Shown: piece after piece, positions 1 through 8,769 of the stretch
Layout of the letters: each line of letters opens with the position of its first letter
Numbering within the stretch: position 1 is the stretch's first letter
Position numbers and translations under genes: made by a program
Notes under the pieces: generated by a model
Database searches by the model: none
Told to the model about the DNA's origin: nothing
What the model saw: only the letters and a program-made list of their open reading frames with translations
Assembly: GCA_945901845.1 (NCBI GenBank)
Contig: CAMDLR010000001.1
Coordinates: 163,623 to 227,622 of the forward strand
Reading direction: 5' to 3'
Source: Sediminibacterium ginsengisoli
GTDB lineage: Bacteria > Bacteroidota > Bacteroidia > Chitinophagales > Chitinophagaceae
Length of the DNA stretch: 64,000 nt

Positions 1-51
1 ATGGGCTTTAGCTTAAGTGACCTTTGGTTCCAGAAACGTAAATATGATTAA
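1..51 (+). CDS. C-terminal end of an upstream gene (partial)
   Basis: An open frame runs in from the left edge and stops at TAA 49-51. The last 16 residues read GFSLSDLWFQKRKYD after a Met that need not be a start. Its stop overlaps the likely lptC start (ATG at 44) by 8 bases, as in a translationally coupled operon. The aromatic, basic end resembles the last strand of an outer-membrane barrel protein, which often lies next to lptC in Bacteroidota, but this is inference from very little sequence. Confidence 0.45.
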   Translation: MGFSLSDLWFQKRKYD

Positions 52-634
52 TCATATCACACATAAAATCTTTTCTACAGCAGCCATCTTTTTTGGCTGC
101 TTTTTTATGATTGCCTGCGAAAATGATATGAACGCTATAAAAGAATTGGGGGCTAAAACAACCAGTATCGAAGAAGGCATTCAAATAGAAAGTTACCTAA
201 GCAACGAAGGAAAAATAAGCGCTAAGTTAACGGCGCCACTATTACTCCGTTATCAAGGGGACAGCGCCAGAAAAGCAGAATTTCCAAAATCATTACACGT
301 AGATTTTTACGACGATAGTCTCAAATTAGAGAGTAAACTAGACGCCAAATACGGCCGTTACCTCGAAAATGACAGAAAAGTGTACCTCAGAGACAGTGTT
401 GTGGTATTTAATTTAAAAGGAGACACGCTTTTTTGTAAAGAACTCTATTGGGACCAGGGAACCGAACAGTTTTTTACCAATAAAGAGGTGACGCTTGTGC
501 AAACCTACCCTTACAAGCAAAAAGGAAAGTATGCCAATGGGTTTACTTCCAACCAAAATCTCACAAATATTGTGTTCTATACCGTACTACCTGGTAGCTA
601 TGCCGTTATACCAGATAGCGTTTTGTCAAAATAA
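44..634 (+). CDS. lptC: LPS export periplasmic/lipoprotein component LptC
   Basis: LptC anchors at the inner membrane and passes lipopolysaccharide from the LptBFG transporter to the periplasmic bridge. The protein has an N-terminal hydrophobic segment ending in a lipobox-like MIAC, so it is probably a lipoprotein. The rest is a beta-rich domain of the LptC/OstA type, with recurring strand pairs such as AKYGRYLENDRKVYLRDSVVV. I chose ATG 44 over the in-frame GTG at 17 because it places the signal peptide correctly and overlaps the upstream stop. The matching ATPase, lptB, is at 38.5 kb. Length (196 aa) is normal for the family. Confidence 0.88.
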   Translation: MINHITHKIFSTAAIFFGCFFMIACENDMNAIKELGAKTTSIEEGIQIESYLSNEGKISAKLTAPLLLRYQGDSARKAEFPKSLHVDFYDDSLKLESKLDAKYGRYLENDRKVYLRDSVVVFNLKGDTLFCKELYWDQGTEQFFTNKEVTLVQTYPYKQKGKYANGFTSNQNLTNIVFYTVLPGSYAVIPDSVLSK

Positions 635-658
635 TTTTTGAACTAAAAATATAAGATC

Positions 659-1645
659 ATGGAATATAGGAGAATGGGGCGTACCGGTTTACAACTGAGT
701 GCCTTAAGTTTAGGAAGCTGGGTAACCTTTCACAAACAAATTGAAGACAATACCGCAGACACTTTAATGGGTATGGCATACGATGCTGGCATCAATTTTT
801 TTGACAACGCAGAAGGTTATGCATTTGGTGAAAGTGAAAAAATGATGGGTCGTGTATTACAACAAAAAAAATGGGACCGCACGTCTTACACACTTTCTTC
901 AAAAGTATTTTTTGGATGGAGAACAAACAATAAACCCAATCAAACTGGACTCAGTCGCAAACACATTATAGAAGCCTGCCACGAGGCTTTGGAGCGTTTA
1001 CAAACAGATTATTTAGACCTTTATTTTTGTCATAGACCAGATCAAAATGTGCCCATCGAAGAAGTAGTTTGGACAATGCACAATCTAATTACGCAGGGTA
1101 AAGTATTGTACTGGGGAACCTCGCAGTGGAGTGCTGCTGAAATTATGGAAGCACACCGTGTAGCAGATCAACATCATTTAATTGGACCTACTGTGGAACA
1201 ACCTCAATACAATATGTTTGAGCGTTTTAAAATGGAGCAGGATTATTTACCGGTGTTTAAAAACAAAGGTTTGGGTACCACCATTTGGAGCCCACTTGGT
1301 GCTGGTTTTTTAACCGGGAAATACAATGAAGGCATACCTACAGATAGTAGATTATCGTTAGAAGGTTTTGACTGGCTCAAAGAACGCTGGGTACAAGAGG
1401 GTAAAATAGAAAAGGTAAAAAGTTTGAGCGTTTTAGCTGCCGAACTAGACATTACCATGGCAGCACTAGCCATTGCCTGGACCCTTAAAAATCCAAATGT
1501 GACAACCACCATTTTAGGGGCTACTAAAGCGTCCCAATTAACCGAAAACTTGAAAGCCCTAGAAGCGCAAAAACTACTAACCACAGAGGTTATAGCGCAT
1601 ATCGACACCATTTTAGGCAATAAGCCATTTCTGGATTTAGCATAA
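659..1645 (+). CDS. aldo/keto reductase, Kv-beta-like
   Basis: Probable cytosolic NADPH-dependent aldo/keto reductase of the subgroup related to the voltage-gated potassium channel beta subunit and E. coli YghZ. The catalytic tetrad is visible: Asp49 and Tyr54 in FFDNAEGY, Lys82 in SSKVFFG and His125 in YFCHRPD. The 328 aa length fits a complete TIM barrel, with the cofactor-binding end around [12 protein letters not shown]. It follows lptC by 24 nt and precedes the CNNM gene by 34 nt on the same strand, so co-transcription is possible. The physiological substrate cannot be read from sequence. Confidence 0.9.
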   Translation: MEYRRMGRTGLQLSALSLGSWVTFHKQIEDNTADTLMGMAYDAGINFFDNAEGYAFGESEKMMGRVLQQKKWDRTSYTLSSKVFFGWRTNNKPNQTGLSRKHIIEACHEALERLQTDYLDLYFCHRPDQNVPIEEVVWTMHNLITQGKVLYWGTSQWSAAEIMEAHRVADQHHLIGPTVEQPQYNMFERFKMEQDYLPVFKNKGLGTTIWSPLGAGFLTGKYNEGIPTDSRLSLEGFDWLKERWVQEGKIEKVKSLSVLAAELDITMAALAIAWTLKNPNVTTTILGATKASQLTENLKALEAQKLLTTEVIAHIDTILGNKPFLDLA

Positions 1646-1679
1646 TATTATATGTATATTTACGATTGTCAATAAGACT

Positions 1680-2942
1680 ATGGCAGAGCAACTTTATACC
1701 ATTATTTGGATTGTAGTATCACTTATTTTAATTGGCTTTTTTGCTGGTTACGAAATCGCTTTTATTAGTGCCAATAGGCTTAGTATTGAGCTCAAAAAGA
1801 AGCAAGGACTTAGAAGTGGCATCATCCTCTCAAATTTTATGGAAAGCCCGGCAAAATTTATTGGCACTTGTTTAATTGGACTCAACATTGTACTGGTTAT
1901 TTATGGACTTTTATTCACTGCTTTTTTAAAAAGTATTGCATGGAATCCACTAGAAGTAGAAAACGAATACCTCAAACTTGTTATTGACACCATCATCTCT
2001 ACTTTTGTAGTACTTGTTTTTGGAGAATTTATTCCGAAGGCAATTTTTAAAGCACGCAACGATAAATTAATTGCATTTTTTGCACCTGTTGCACAAATTT
2101 TTCATTCCTTATTACAACCCCTTGCTAGCGTTTTTGTTGCTATCGCACAGTGGATATTGACCTACATTTTTAATGTGCGCGTGAACAATAAAAATGAAGC
2201 TTTTAGCAAAGTTGACCTTGAACATTTTTTTCAGCAAACCAAAGATCAGGACGAAGAAAACCAAGAATTAAATACCGAACTTTTTGAAAATGCATTAAGC
2301 CTTCCGCTCGTGAAAATCAGGCAGTGCCTCGTTCCTAGAACGGAGATAGAGGGTGCTGATATCCATATTAGCATTGAAGCATTAAAAAAACAATTTATAA
2401 AAACACAGCTGAGTAAGCTGGTAATTTATGATGATAGTGTAGATTCTATTTTGGGCTATGTGCACCAAATTGACCTTTTTAAAAGGCCGACAACCATACA
2501 AGAAATTTTACATCCAATTATTGCAGTTCCAGAAAGCATGTCTGCTACAGATCTTATCAATAAATTTACGAAAGAGCGTAAAAGTATTGCTTGGGTGGTA
2601 GATGAATTTGGTGGAACCGCAGGAATTGTTACCATGGAAGATGTGCTGGAAGAAATTTTTGGTGAAATTAGGGATGAATACGACGTAGAGGAATTTGTAG
2701 AAAAGCAACTCGCTGCAGACGAATTTATTTTTAGTGGTCGACTTGAATTAGACTACCTCAAAGAAAAATACGAATTGGATTTTCCTGAAAATGAATCCGA
2801 AACACTCAGTGGTTATATCATCAACAAGCATGAAGCCATTCCCAAACAAAAAGAAACCATTATTGTAGACCATTACCAAATTGATGTTTTAACGGTAAGC
2901 GATACAAGAATTGAGATGGTAAAACTTAAAATCTTACGCTAG
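1680..2942 (+). CDS. CNNM/HlyC-CorC family membrane protein
   Basis: Membrane protein with an N-terminal DUF21 (CNNM transmembrane) domain at about residues 5-190, a CBS pair at about 205-335 and a C-terminal CorC/HlyC transporter-associated domain at about 345-420. Family members are linked to magnesium or other divalent cation efflux; older annotations call them hemolysins. The CBS region carries the typical VVDEFGGTAGIVTMEDVLEEI stretch near residue 305. GldE of the gliding/type IX machinery shares this architecture, but no other gld gene is nearby, so the general family name is safer. Confidence 0.85.
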   Translation: MAEQLYTIIWIVVSLILIGFFAGYEIAFISANRLSIELKKKQGLRSGIILSNFMESPAKFIGTCLIGLNIVLVIYGLLFTAFLKSIAWNPLEVENEYLKLVIDTIISTFVVLVFGEFIPKAIFKARNDKLIAFFAPVAQIFHSLLQPLASVFVAIAQWILTYIFNVRVNNKNEAFSKVDLEHFFQQTKDQDEENQELNTELFENALSLPLVKIRQCLVPRTEIEGADIHISIEALKKQFIKTQLSKLVIYDDSVDSILGYVHQIDLFKRPTTIQEILHPIIAVPESMSATDLINKFTKERKSIAWVVDEFGGTAGIVTMEDVLEEIFGEIRDEYDVEEFVEKQLAADEFIFSGRLELDYLKEKYELDFPENESETLSGYIINKHEAIPKQKETIIVDHYQIDVLTVSDTRIEMVKLKILR

Positions 2943-2977
2943 AAACCCTAACTTTAGCCTCCAAAAAGGTTCCTACA

Positions 2978-3832
2978 ATGGCATTATTTAATAGAAATAG
3001 AGGCGAAGAAAAGGCGGAAATGACTTTTATAGACCACCTAGAAGAACTGCGTCAGCATATTATAAGGTCGGTAATTGCTATTTTGGTGATGGCGGCCATT
3101 ATATTCATCTACAGAGACTGGGTTTTTGACAACATTATCACAGGGCCAATCAACCCGGATTTTATCAGCTATCGTTTACTATGTAGCTTTAGCCATTGGG
3201 CGCATATGGGTGACGCACTTTGTATGCCTCCGGTTAATATCAACATGCAAACCACCACATTTGGCGGTCAATTTTTAAGTAGTATTTCCCTAGCACTCGT
3301 TGGTGGTATACTTATTGCTTTCCCGTATATATTTTGGGAATTTTGGCGTTTTATTAAACCTGCATTAAAAGACAAAGAATTATCCAATACCCAATTTATT
3401 ATTTTTTGGGTTTCGTTTTTCTTTTTCTTGGGCGCGGCTTTTGGTTATTTTTTATTGGGGCCATTTACGTTTAACTTTTTAGGAAGTTTTACGCTTGGCA
3501 CAAAGGGAGTACTCGAAACAAGACCTACACTCACCGATTATTTAGATAATTTAACCAATTTGATACTTGGCTGCGGCATCGCTTTTGAACTGCCTGTACT
3601 AGCCTATATACTAACTAAGATTGGTTTAATCACGCCCGTTTATTTAAGAAAAGTTCGCAAGTATGCAGTAGTGATCATCTTGTTAGCTTCTGCTATCATT
3701 ACACCTAGCCCCGATTGGATGAGCCAGCTGATTGTGTTCATTCCCTTATTTACGCTCTATGAATTGAGTATTTTAGTATCTGCTAGGGTAAGCAAGCAAA
3801 GAATTAAAGAAGACGAAGAAGAGTGGAGTTAA
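2978..3832 (+). CDS. tatC: Sec-independent translocase subunit TatC
   Basis: Core membrane receptor of the twin-arginine translocase, which binds the RR signal peptide of folded export substrates. The N-terminal segment TFIDHLEELRQHIIRS is the TatC signature, followed by six predicted membrane segments and the conserved FPYIFWEFWRFIKPALKDKE region. A larger periplasmic loop after the first membrane helix (about residues 50-90, with several Cys) is usual in Bacteroidota. TatA is not in the window. A likely client with a Tat signal, the Gfo/Idh oxidoreductase, lies at 54.9-56.3 kb. Confidence 0.95.
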   Translation: MALFNRNRGEEKAEMTFIDHLEELRQHIIRSVIAILVMAAIIFIYRDWVFDNIITGPINPDFISYRLLCSFSHWAHMGDALCMPPVNINMQTTTFGGQFLSSISLALVGGILIAFPYIFWEFWRFIKPALKDKELSNTQFIIFWVSFFFFLGAAFGYFLLGPFTFNFLGSFTLGTKGVLETRPTLTDYLDNLTNLILGCGIAFELPVLAYILTKIGLITPVYLRKVRKYAVVIILLASAIITPSPDWMSQLIVFIPLFTLYELSILVSARVSKQRIKEDEEEWS

Positions 3833-3868
3833 GGGCGTATCTTTCAAACTAGTTTAATACTTTAGATT

Positions 3869-4324
3869 ATGAATTTTGTTTTTGACGCATCTAAACCTAT
3901 TGCTATTGGATCAGACCATGCTGGCTTTGAATACAAAGAAGCGATTAAAAAATGGTTAGTGCACAAAGGTTACCAGATCAAAGATTTTGGTACACCGTCT
4001 TTAGATTCTGTGGACTATCCCGACTATGCGCATCCAACGGCAGCGAGCGTAGCGAGCGGTGAAAGCACCTTTGGTATATTAATTTGCGGAAGCGCTAATG
4101 GTGTTGCCATGACAGCCAATAAGCACCAATCTATTAGAGCTGCACTATGCTGGCAAACAGATGTAGCCACACTTACAAGACAACACAACGACGCCAATAT
4201 TATTTGTATTCCTGCAAGGTTTGTTGCATTAGCACTTGCCGAACAAATGATTGAAGTATTTATGGAAACCGCTTTTGAAGGTGGTAGACATGCCGGTCGT
4301 GTTGGAAAAATTTCATGTTCTTAA
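3869..4324 (+). CDS. rpiB: ribose-5-phosphate isomerase B
   Basis: Interconverts ribose 5-phosphate and ribulose 5-phosphate in the pentose phosphate pathway (RpiB/LacA/LacB family). Motifs are the N-terminal GSDHAGFEYKE phosphate/sugar-binding segment, the DYPDYAH loop, ICGSANG with the catalytic cysteine and the following glycine loop, and DANIICIPARF near the C-terminus. 151 aa is the normal length. It lies 36 nt after tatC and 20 nt before the M28 peptidase, all on the plus strand. LacA/B-type isomerases are similar, but no galactose genes are nearby. Confidence 0.93.
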   Translation: MNFVFDASKPIAIGSDHAGFEYKEAIKKWLVHKGYQIKDFGTPSLDSVDYPDYAHPTAASVASGESTFGILICGSANGVAMTANKHQSIRAALCWQTDVATLTRQHNDANIICIPARFVALALAEQMIEVFMETAFEGGRHAGRVGKISCS

Positions 4325-4344
4325 TTAATCAATAAAATCCTCTT

Positions 4345-5892
4345 ATGAAAAAATTGATCTGGATCTTTTTTCCTTTGATGAGTACACTTGCGTTTGCACA
4401 AAAAACGGATGACCTCACCAAATTTGGAAAAGCAATTACAGTTAATGGTCTAAAAGAAAAACTAACTATTTTGGCGGGTGCCGAAATGGAAGGTCGTGAA
4501 ACAGCTACACCCGGACAAAAGCGTGCAGCTGCTTATATCGAAAGTGAATTTAAAAGAATGGGCTTACAGCCAGGTAATGGTGATAGCTACCAACAATTGT
4601 ATCCGGTTTATCAAGACGCACTCACTGAAAAAAAATTAGTGGTGAATGGTAAAAATATGGACTGGGATAAAGACTTTAATTTTTCTATGCAAACCATTGC
4701 TAGTGGTAATTTTAACTTTAACAGCATTGTATTTGCGGGTTATGGTATTGTAGATTCAGCAAAAGGTATCAACGACTATGCTAACCTTGATGTAAAAGGA
4801 AAAGTGGTGGTAGTTGTTGAAGGTTCTAGTGCAGGTATGCCAACAATGGGTGTTGGTGGAAGCCGCGCTATGAATGCGAACCCAGCATCTCCTGCAGCAA
4901 AAATGCGCGCAGCAAGTGCTAAAGGTGCAACCGGATTACTTTTTGTTTCTGCCGATTTTCCTAAAAGAATGGCTACCCAAGTTAAAGGTGGCATGTACCT
5001 GAAAAAAAATAATGCACCTGGCTTTTTAATGGTGAATATTTCTGCAGCTGTTGCTAGTTCATTACTAGGTAATACAACCACTTTAAGTTTAACTGATATT
5101 GCAGGTGCTACCAAAGGTGGTTACAATGCTGGTTTACAAATTGTTGCCACTAAAACAACTGAAAATTTAGAAAGCAGTAATGTAATTGCTGTAATACCAG
5201 GTACCGATAAAAAAGACGAGTACTTGTATTTAACAGGCCACTACGATCACTTAGGTAAAAGAGGTGATGTAATTTACTATGGTGCCGATGATGATGGCTC
5301 TGGTACCGTTGGTGTTATGCAAATGGCAGAAGCTTTTGCAGCTGCTGCTAAAAAAGGAAAGTACCCACGCAGAACAGTTGTATTTATGGCTGTGAGTGGA
5401 GAAGAGAAAGGCCTTTGGGGTTCTGAATATTACTCGGAGCACCCTATATATCCTATGGATAAAACAACTGCAGATTTAAATACAGATATGATTGGTCGCG
5501 TAGATACAGAGCGTATGACTGCCGATACATTAAATTATATTTATGTAATCGGTCATGATAAATTAAGTTCTGAATTACAAACAATCAATGAAACTGCTAA
5601 TAAAAAATCGGCTAACCTAGTGCTTGATTATAAGTTTGATGATCCTAACGACAAGAATAGAATTTACTACCGTAGCGATCATTATAACTTTGCTAGACTA
5701 GGCGTGCCTATTTTATTTTTCTACGATGGTATGCTTCAAGCAGACTACCATAAACCAACAGATACCGTAGATAAAATCAATTTCGAATTGATGCAAAAAA
5801 GAACTTTAATGGTATACTATACTGCATGTGAAATTGCAAATAGAGATGCAATGTTAAAAAGAGATATTCCTTTAACAATGCCTGCGCGTTAA
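4345..5892 (+). CDS. M28 family zinc peptidase with PA domain
   Basis: Secreted zinc aminopeptidase-like protein. A signal peptide ends at about residue 19 (AFAQ), followed by an N-terminal segment, a protease-associated insert at about 110-250 and the M28 catalytic domain. The metal ligands are visible in order: HYDHLG (near His299), DDDGSGT, SGEEKGLWGS with the general-base Glu pair, NTDMIGR, and the final RSDHYNF His. It is the last gene of the plus-strand run and is followed by a strong hairpin terminator. The substrate is unknown; family members trim peptides in the periplasm or outside the cell. Confidence 0.9.
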   Translation: MKKLIWIFFPLMSTLAFAQKTDDLTKFGKAITVNGLKEKLTILAGAEMEGRETATPGQKRAAAYIESEFKRMGLQPGNGDSYQQLYPVYQDALTEKKLVVNGKNMDWDKDFNFSMQTIASGNFNFNSIVFAGYGIVDSAKGINDYANLDVKGKVVVVVEGSSAGMPTMGVGGSRAMNANPASPAAKMRAASAKGATGLLFVSADFPKRMATQVKGGMYLKKNNAPGFLMVNISAAVASSLLGNTTTLSLTDIAGATKGGYNAGLQIVATKTTENLESSNVIAVIPGTDKKDEYLYLTGHYDHLGKRGDVIYYGADDDGSGTVGVMQMAEAFAAAAKKGKYPRRTVVFMAVSGEEKGLWGSEYYSEHPIYPMDKTTADLNTDMIGRVDTERMTADTLNYIYVIGHDKLSSELQTINETANKKSANLVLDYKFDDPNDKNRIYYRSDHYNFARLGVPILFFYDGMLQADYHKPTDTVDKINFELMQKRTLMVYYTACEIANRDAMLKRDIPLTMPAR

Positions 5893-5914
5893 TACGCAGT
5901 TTTGTTGACGCAAT

Positions 5915-5948
5915 AAAAAAGCCCTCTGAAATATCGGAGGGCTTTTTT
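5915..5948. terminator. bidirectional rho-independent terminator
   Basis: GCCCTC (5921-5926) and GAGGGC (5937-5942) form a G+C-rich stem flanked by AAAAAA on the left and TTTTTT on the right, so it can end transcripts on both strands. It separates the convergent M28 peptidase and deoxyhypusine synthase-like genes. Confidence 0.9.
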
Positions 5949-5969
5949 ATGTATACAATTTTGTAGCTA

Positions 5970-6944
5970 CTACTGTCCTAAAATATAAGCAAAAATAAGC
6001 GGCACTACAATGGTAGCATCACTCTCTACAATAAATTTAGGCGTATTAATATCTAATTTACCCCAAGTAATTTTTTCGTTAGGAACCGCACCAGAGTAAG
6101 ATCCGTACGATGTTGTTGAATCACTGATCTGACAAAAATAACTCCAGAATGGAACGTCATGCCATTCTAAATCTTGGTACATCATAGGCACTACGCAAAT
6201 TGGAAAATCACCAGCAATACCACCACCTACTTGGAAAAATCCTACACCCTTGCCACCACTATTGGCTCTGTACCATTCGGTAAGCATGATCATATATTCG
6301 ATACCGTTTTTTACGGTGTTCGCTTTTAATTCATTTTTAATTACATAGGATGCAAAAATATTTCCGGTCGTACTATCTTCCCACCCTGGTACAACAATTG
6401 GAATATTCTTTTTAGCAGCTGCCACAATCCAGCTATCCTTAGGATCAATTTCATAATATTGCTCTAATTCGCCGCTCAATATAACTTGATACATAAACTC
6501 ATGCGGAAAGTAACGTTCTCCTTTTGCTTCTGCATCTTTCCAGAACTTTACAATATGCTTTTGTAAACGACGAAACGCTTCTTCTTCCGGAATACAGGTA
6601 TCGGTTACACGGTTGTAGTGGTTCTCTAATAAATCCCACTCGTCTTGTGGTGTTAAGTCTCTATAATTTGGCACACGCTTGTAATGGCTATGGGCTACTA
6701 AATTCATTACGTCTTCTTCAAGGTTGGCACCTGTGCAGCTAATGATCGCAATTTTATCTTGACGAATCATTTCTGCTAGGCTAATACCTAATTCGGCAGT
6801 ACTCATGGCACCCGCTAAACTAACGAGCATTTTTCCGCCTTCTAATAAATGTGTTTCGTAACCTTTTGCAGCATCCACTAATGCAGCTGCATTAAAATGG
6901 CGATATTGATGTTCAATAAACTGGGAAACAGGGCCTTTTGTCAT
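5970..6944 (-). CDS. deoxyhypusine synthase-like protein
   Basis: Member of the deoxyhypusine synthase family, which in eukaryotes and archaea transfers the aminobutyl group of spermidine to a lysine of eIF5A. The NAD-binding and active-site features are retained: LVSLAGAMSTAELG, SCTGANLEEDV, and the C-terminal ITWGKLD, whose lysine (about residue 296) aligns with the enzyme-intermediate lysine. Bacteria lack eIF5A, so the true product may be a polyamine such as homospermidine or a modification of another target. At 324 aa it is slightly shorter than eukaryotic enzymes. It is transcribed alone, divergently from DUF2911, with a possible -7 element TACTTTTG at 6964-6971. Confidence 0.85.
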   Translation of the reverse strand: MTKGPVSQFIEHQYRHFNAAALVDAAKGYETHLLEGGKMLVSLAGAMSTAELGISLAEMIRQDKIAIISCTGANLEEDVMNLVAHSHYKRVPNYRDLTPQDEWDLLENHYNRVTDTCIPEEEAFRRLQKHIVKFWKDAEAKGERYFPHEFMYQVILSGELEQYYEIDPKDSWIVAAAKKNIPIVVPGWEDSTTGNIFASYVIKNELKANTVKNGIEYMIMLTEWYRANSGGKGVGFFQVGGGIAGDFPICVVPMMYQDLEWHDVPFWSYFCQISDSTTSYGSYSGAVPNEKITWGKLDINTPKFIVESDATIVVPLIFAYILGQ

Positions 6945-6963
6945 GGTATTTAATTTGTGAGGG

Positions 6964-6971
6964 CAAAAGTA
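6964..6971 (-). promoter_or_regulatory. possible -7 element (TACTTTTG) of the deoxyhypusine synthase-like gene
   Basis: The minus strand reads TACTTTTG, an exact TAnnTTTG match, 19 nt before the start codon at 6944. No convincing -33 TTG is seen at the expected spacing, so the call rests on one element. Confidence 0.4.
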
Positions 6972-7008
6972 ATTTTTTTAACCGGTTTTCTTTGTTGAAA
7001 TTTGGGTC

Positions 7009-7596
7009 ATGAGAGTCCTTTTTTTAGCCTTAGCAATGGTAGCGAGCATTTTAGTGAGCGCCCAACAAAAACCCTCCGATTTAGACAAATCGCCCATGGA
7101 CATGAGTTATTGGCCTGCTAACTTTCCCATGCTTAAATTAAGCGGGAAAGCAAGTGGTGAGCCTAAAGCCAGGGTCATTTATGGAAGACCACAAAAAAAT
7201 GGCCGCCCGCTCTTTGGTGACATTGTACAATACAATACCATTTGGAGACTCGGCGCCAACGAAGCCACAGAAATTGAATTTTTTGTGCCCGTAAAAATTG
7301 CCGGAAAATTAGTGCCTAAAGGACGCTATACCCTCTATGGTATTCCAAATGAAAACAGTTGGACACTCATATTAAACACCGATAATTTTAGTTGGGGTAA
7401 TTTTAGTTACAATGCTAAAAAAGATTTGTTACGCACCGAAGTGCCTGTGATAAAAACACTTGATAGTACCGATGCTTTTACGCTCTATTTTGAAGAAACA
7501 AATTTGGGAGCAGGTCTTATTATTATGTGGGACCAAGTAAAAGTGATGTTACCCATTTCATATGCTAAAGAAACCGTTACAAATAAAAAGAAATAG
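7009..7596 (+). CDS. DUF2911 domain protein, secreted
   Basis: Signal peptide of about 18 residues (cleavage after VSA), then one DUF2911 domain. Typical family features are the ARVIYGRPQKNGRPLFGDIV motif, IWRLGANEATEIEF, and GRYTLYGIP in the middle. The function of DUF2911 is unknown; proteins are small, periplasmic or outer-surface and widespread in Bacteroidota. The gene starts close to a TAnnTTTG-like element (GAAATTTG) and is followed after 18 nt by the trans-sulfuration gene, so the two are probably co-transcribed. Confidence 0.85.
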   Translation: MRVLFLALAMVASILVSAQQKPSDLDKSPMDMSYWPANFPMLKLSGKASGEPKARVIYGRPQKNGRPLFGDIVQYNTIWRLGANEATEIEFFVPVKIAGKLVPKGRYTLYGIPNENSWTLILNTDNFSWGNFSYNAKKDLLRTEVPVIKTLDSTDAFTLYFEETNLGAGLIIMWDQVKVMLPISYAKETVTNKKK

Positions 7597-7614
7597 AATT
7601 TTAATTTTACCCTT

Positions 7615-8754
7615 ATGAAATTAGCTACTAAATATATACACGCAGGTACAGAGCCAGATCCATCTACAGGTGCCATCATGACACCTATTTATCAAACTTC
7701 TACCTATGTACAAGAAGCGCCAGGCGTTAACAAAGGATATGAGTATGCAAGAAGCCAAAACCCAACAAGGGCGGCCCTTGAGAGTGCTTTTGCTGAAATT
7801 GAAAATGGAAAATTTGGACTTGCATTTAGTAGTGGTGTTGCTGCTACAGACGCTGTTATTACACTACTTGAACCAGGCGATGAAGTGATTGCAGCAAATG
7901 ATATGTATGGTGGAACCTACCGACTGTTCACTAAAATATTTGCCAAGTATAATATTGTATTTACGTATGTTGATACGACTGATATTACACAAATAGAAAA
8001 AGCAGTTTCTAGTAAAACTAAAATATTGTGGATTGAAACACCTACCAATCCACTCATGAATATTACGGATATTGCAGCCGTTTCTGCGATTGCAAAAAAG
8101 AACAACATCTTACTTTGTGTAGACAATACTTTTGCGTCTCCTTATTTACAAAATCCATTAGACCTAGGTGCCGATATTGTGATGCACTCTGCTACCAAAT
8201 ATTTAGGGGGGCACAGTGATGTGATACAAGGTTGCCTTGTTATGAACGACGCAGCACTTCGCGAAAAATTATATTTTATTCAAAAAAGTAGAGGCGCTGT
8301 GCCAGGCCCTATGGATTGTTTTTTAGTGTTGAGGGGTATTAAAACACTTCACCTGCGTATGCAGCGTCACTGTGAAAACGGCGCTGCTATGGCCGCCTTT
8401 TTAAGGCAGCACCCTAAAGTGGAGCGCGTTTACTGGTGCGGGTTTGAAGACCATCCGGGTTATAGCGTTGCCAAAAAGCAAATGCGTGGCTTTGGCGGTA
8501 TGATGAGCTTTACTTTACAAGATGACAGTGTAGAAAATGCTGTAAGGGTTTTATCTAGTACCAAAGTTTTTGCACTCGCCGAAAGTTTAGGTGGCGTAGA
8601 ATCACTCATCAATCATCCAGCTTCTATGACGCACGCTTCAATTCCAAGAGAAGAACGTCTTAAAAACGGACTCTCTGATAGTTTAATTAGACTCAGTGTG
8701 GGTGTAGAAGATATTGAAGATTTAATGGCAGATCTCAATCAGGCGATTGGATAA
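7615..8754 (+). CDS. cystathionine gamma-synthase/lyase family PLP enzyme
   Basis: PLP-dependent trans-sulfuration enzyme acting in cysteine/methionine metabolism. The PLP lysine is Lys195 in HSATKYLGGHSD, preceded by the cofactor Asp in CVDNTFASP; the N-terminal YARSQNPTR motif contributes to the neighbouring active site of the tetramer. 379 aa is typical. Cystathionine gamma-synthase (MetB) and gamma-lyase cannot be separated reliably here: the SLGGVESL and HASIPREER segments occur in both. No riboswitch fits in the 18-nt gap upstream. It is convergent with the TolC-family gene. Confidence 0.87.
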   Translation: MKLATKYIHAGTEPDPSTGAIMTPIYQTSTYVQEAPGVNKGYEYARSQNPTRAALESAFAEIENGKFGLAFSSGVAATDAVITLLEPGDEVIAANDMYGGTYRLFTKIFAKYNIVFTYVDTTDITQIEKAVSSKTKILWIETPTNPLMNITDIAAVSAIAKKNNILLCVDNTFASPYLQNPLDLGADIVMHSATKYLGGHSDVIQGCLVMNDAALREKLYFIQKSRGAVPGPMDCFLVLRGIKTLHLRMQRHCENGAAMAAFLRQHPKVERVYWCGFEDHPGYSVAKKQMRGFGGMMSFTLQDDSVENAVRVLSSTKVFALAESLGGVESLINHPASMTHASIPREERLKNGLSDSLIRLSVGVEDIEDLMADLNQAIG

Positions 8755-8769
8755 TTAAACTTTACTTAT

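Noticed and set aside
6980..6987. AACCGGTT palindrome also found at 50168.
   Set aside because: Only 8 bp and two copies in 64 kb, so it may be chance; not claimed as a shared operator.
7597..7614. Search for a SAM riboswitch before the trans-sulfuration gene, and for T-boxes before pheS, lysS and cysS.
   Set aside because: The gaps are too short or lack the conserved hairpins; nothing supports a riboswitch.
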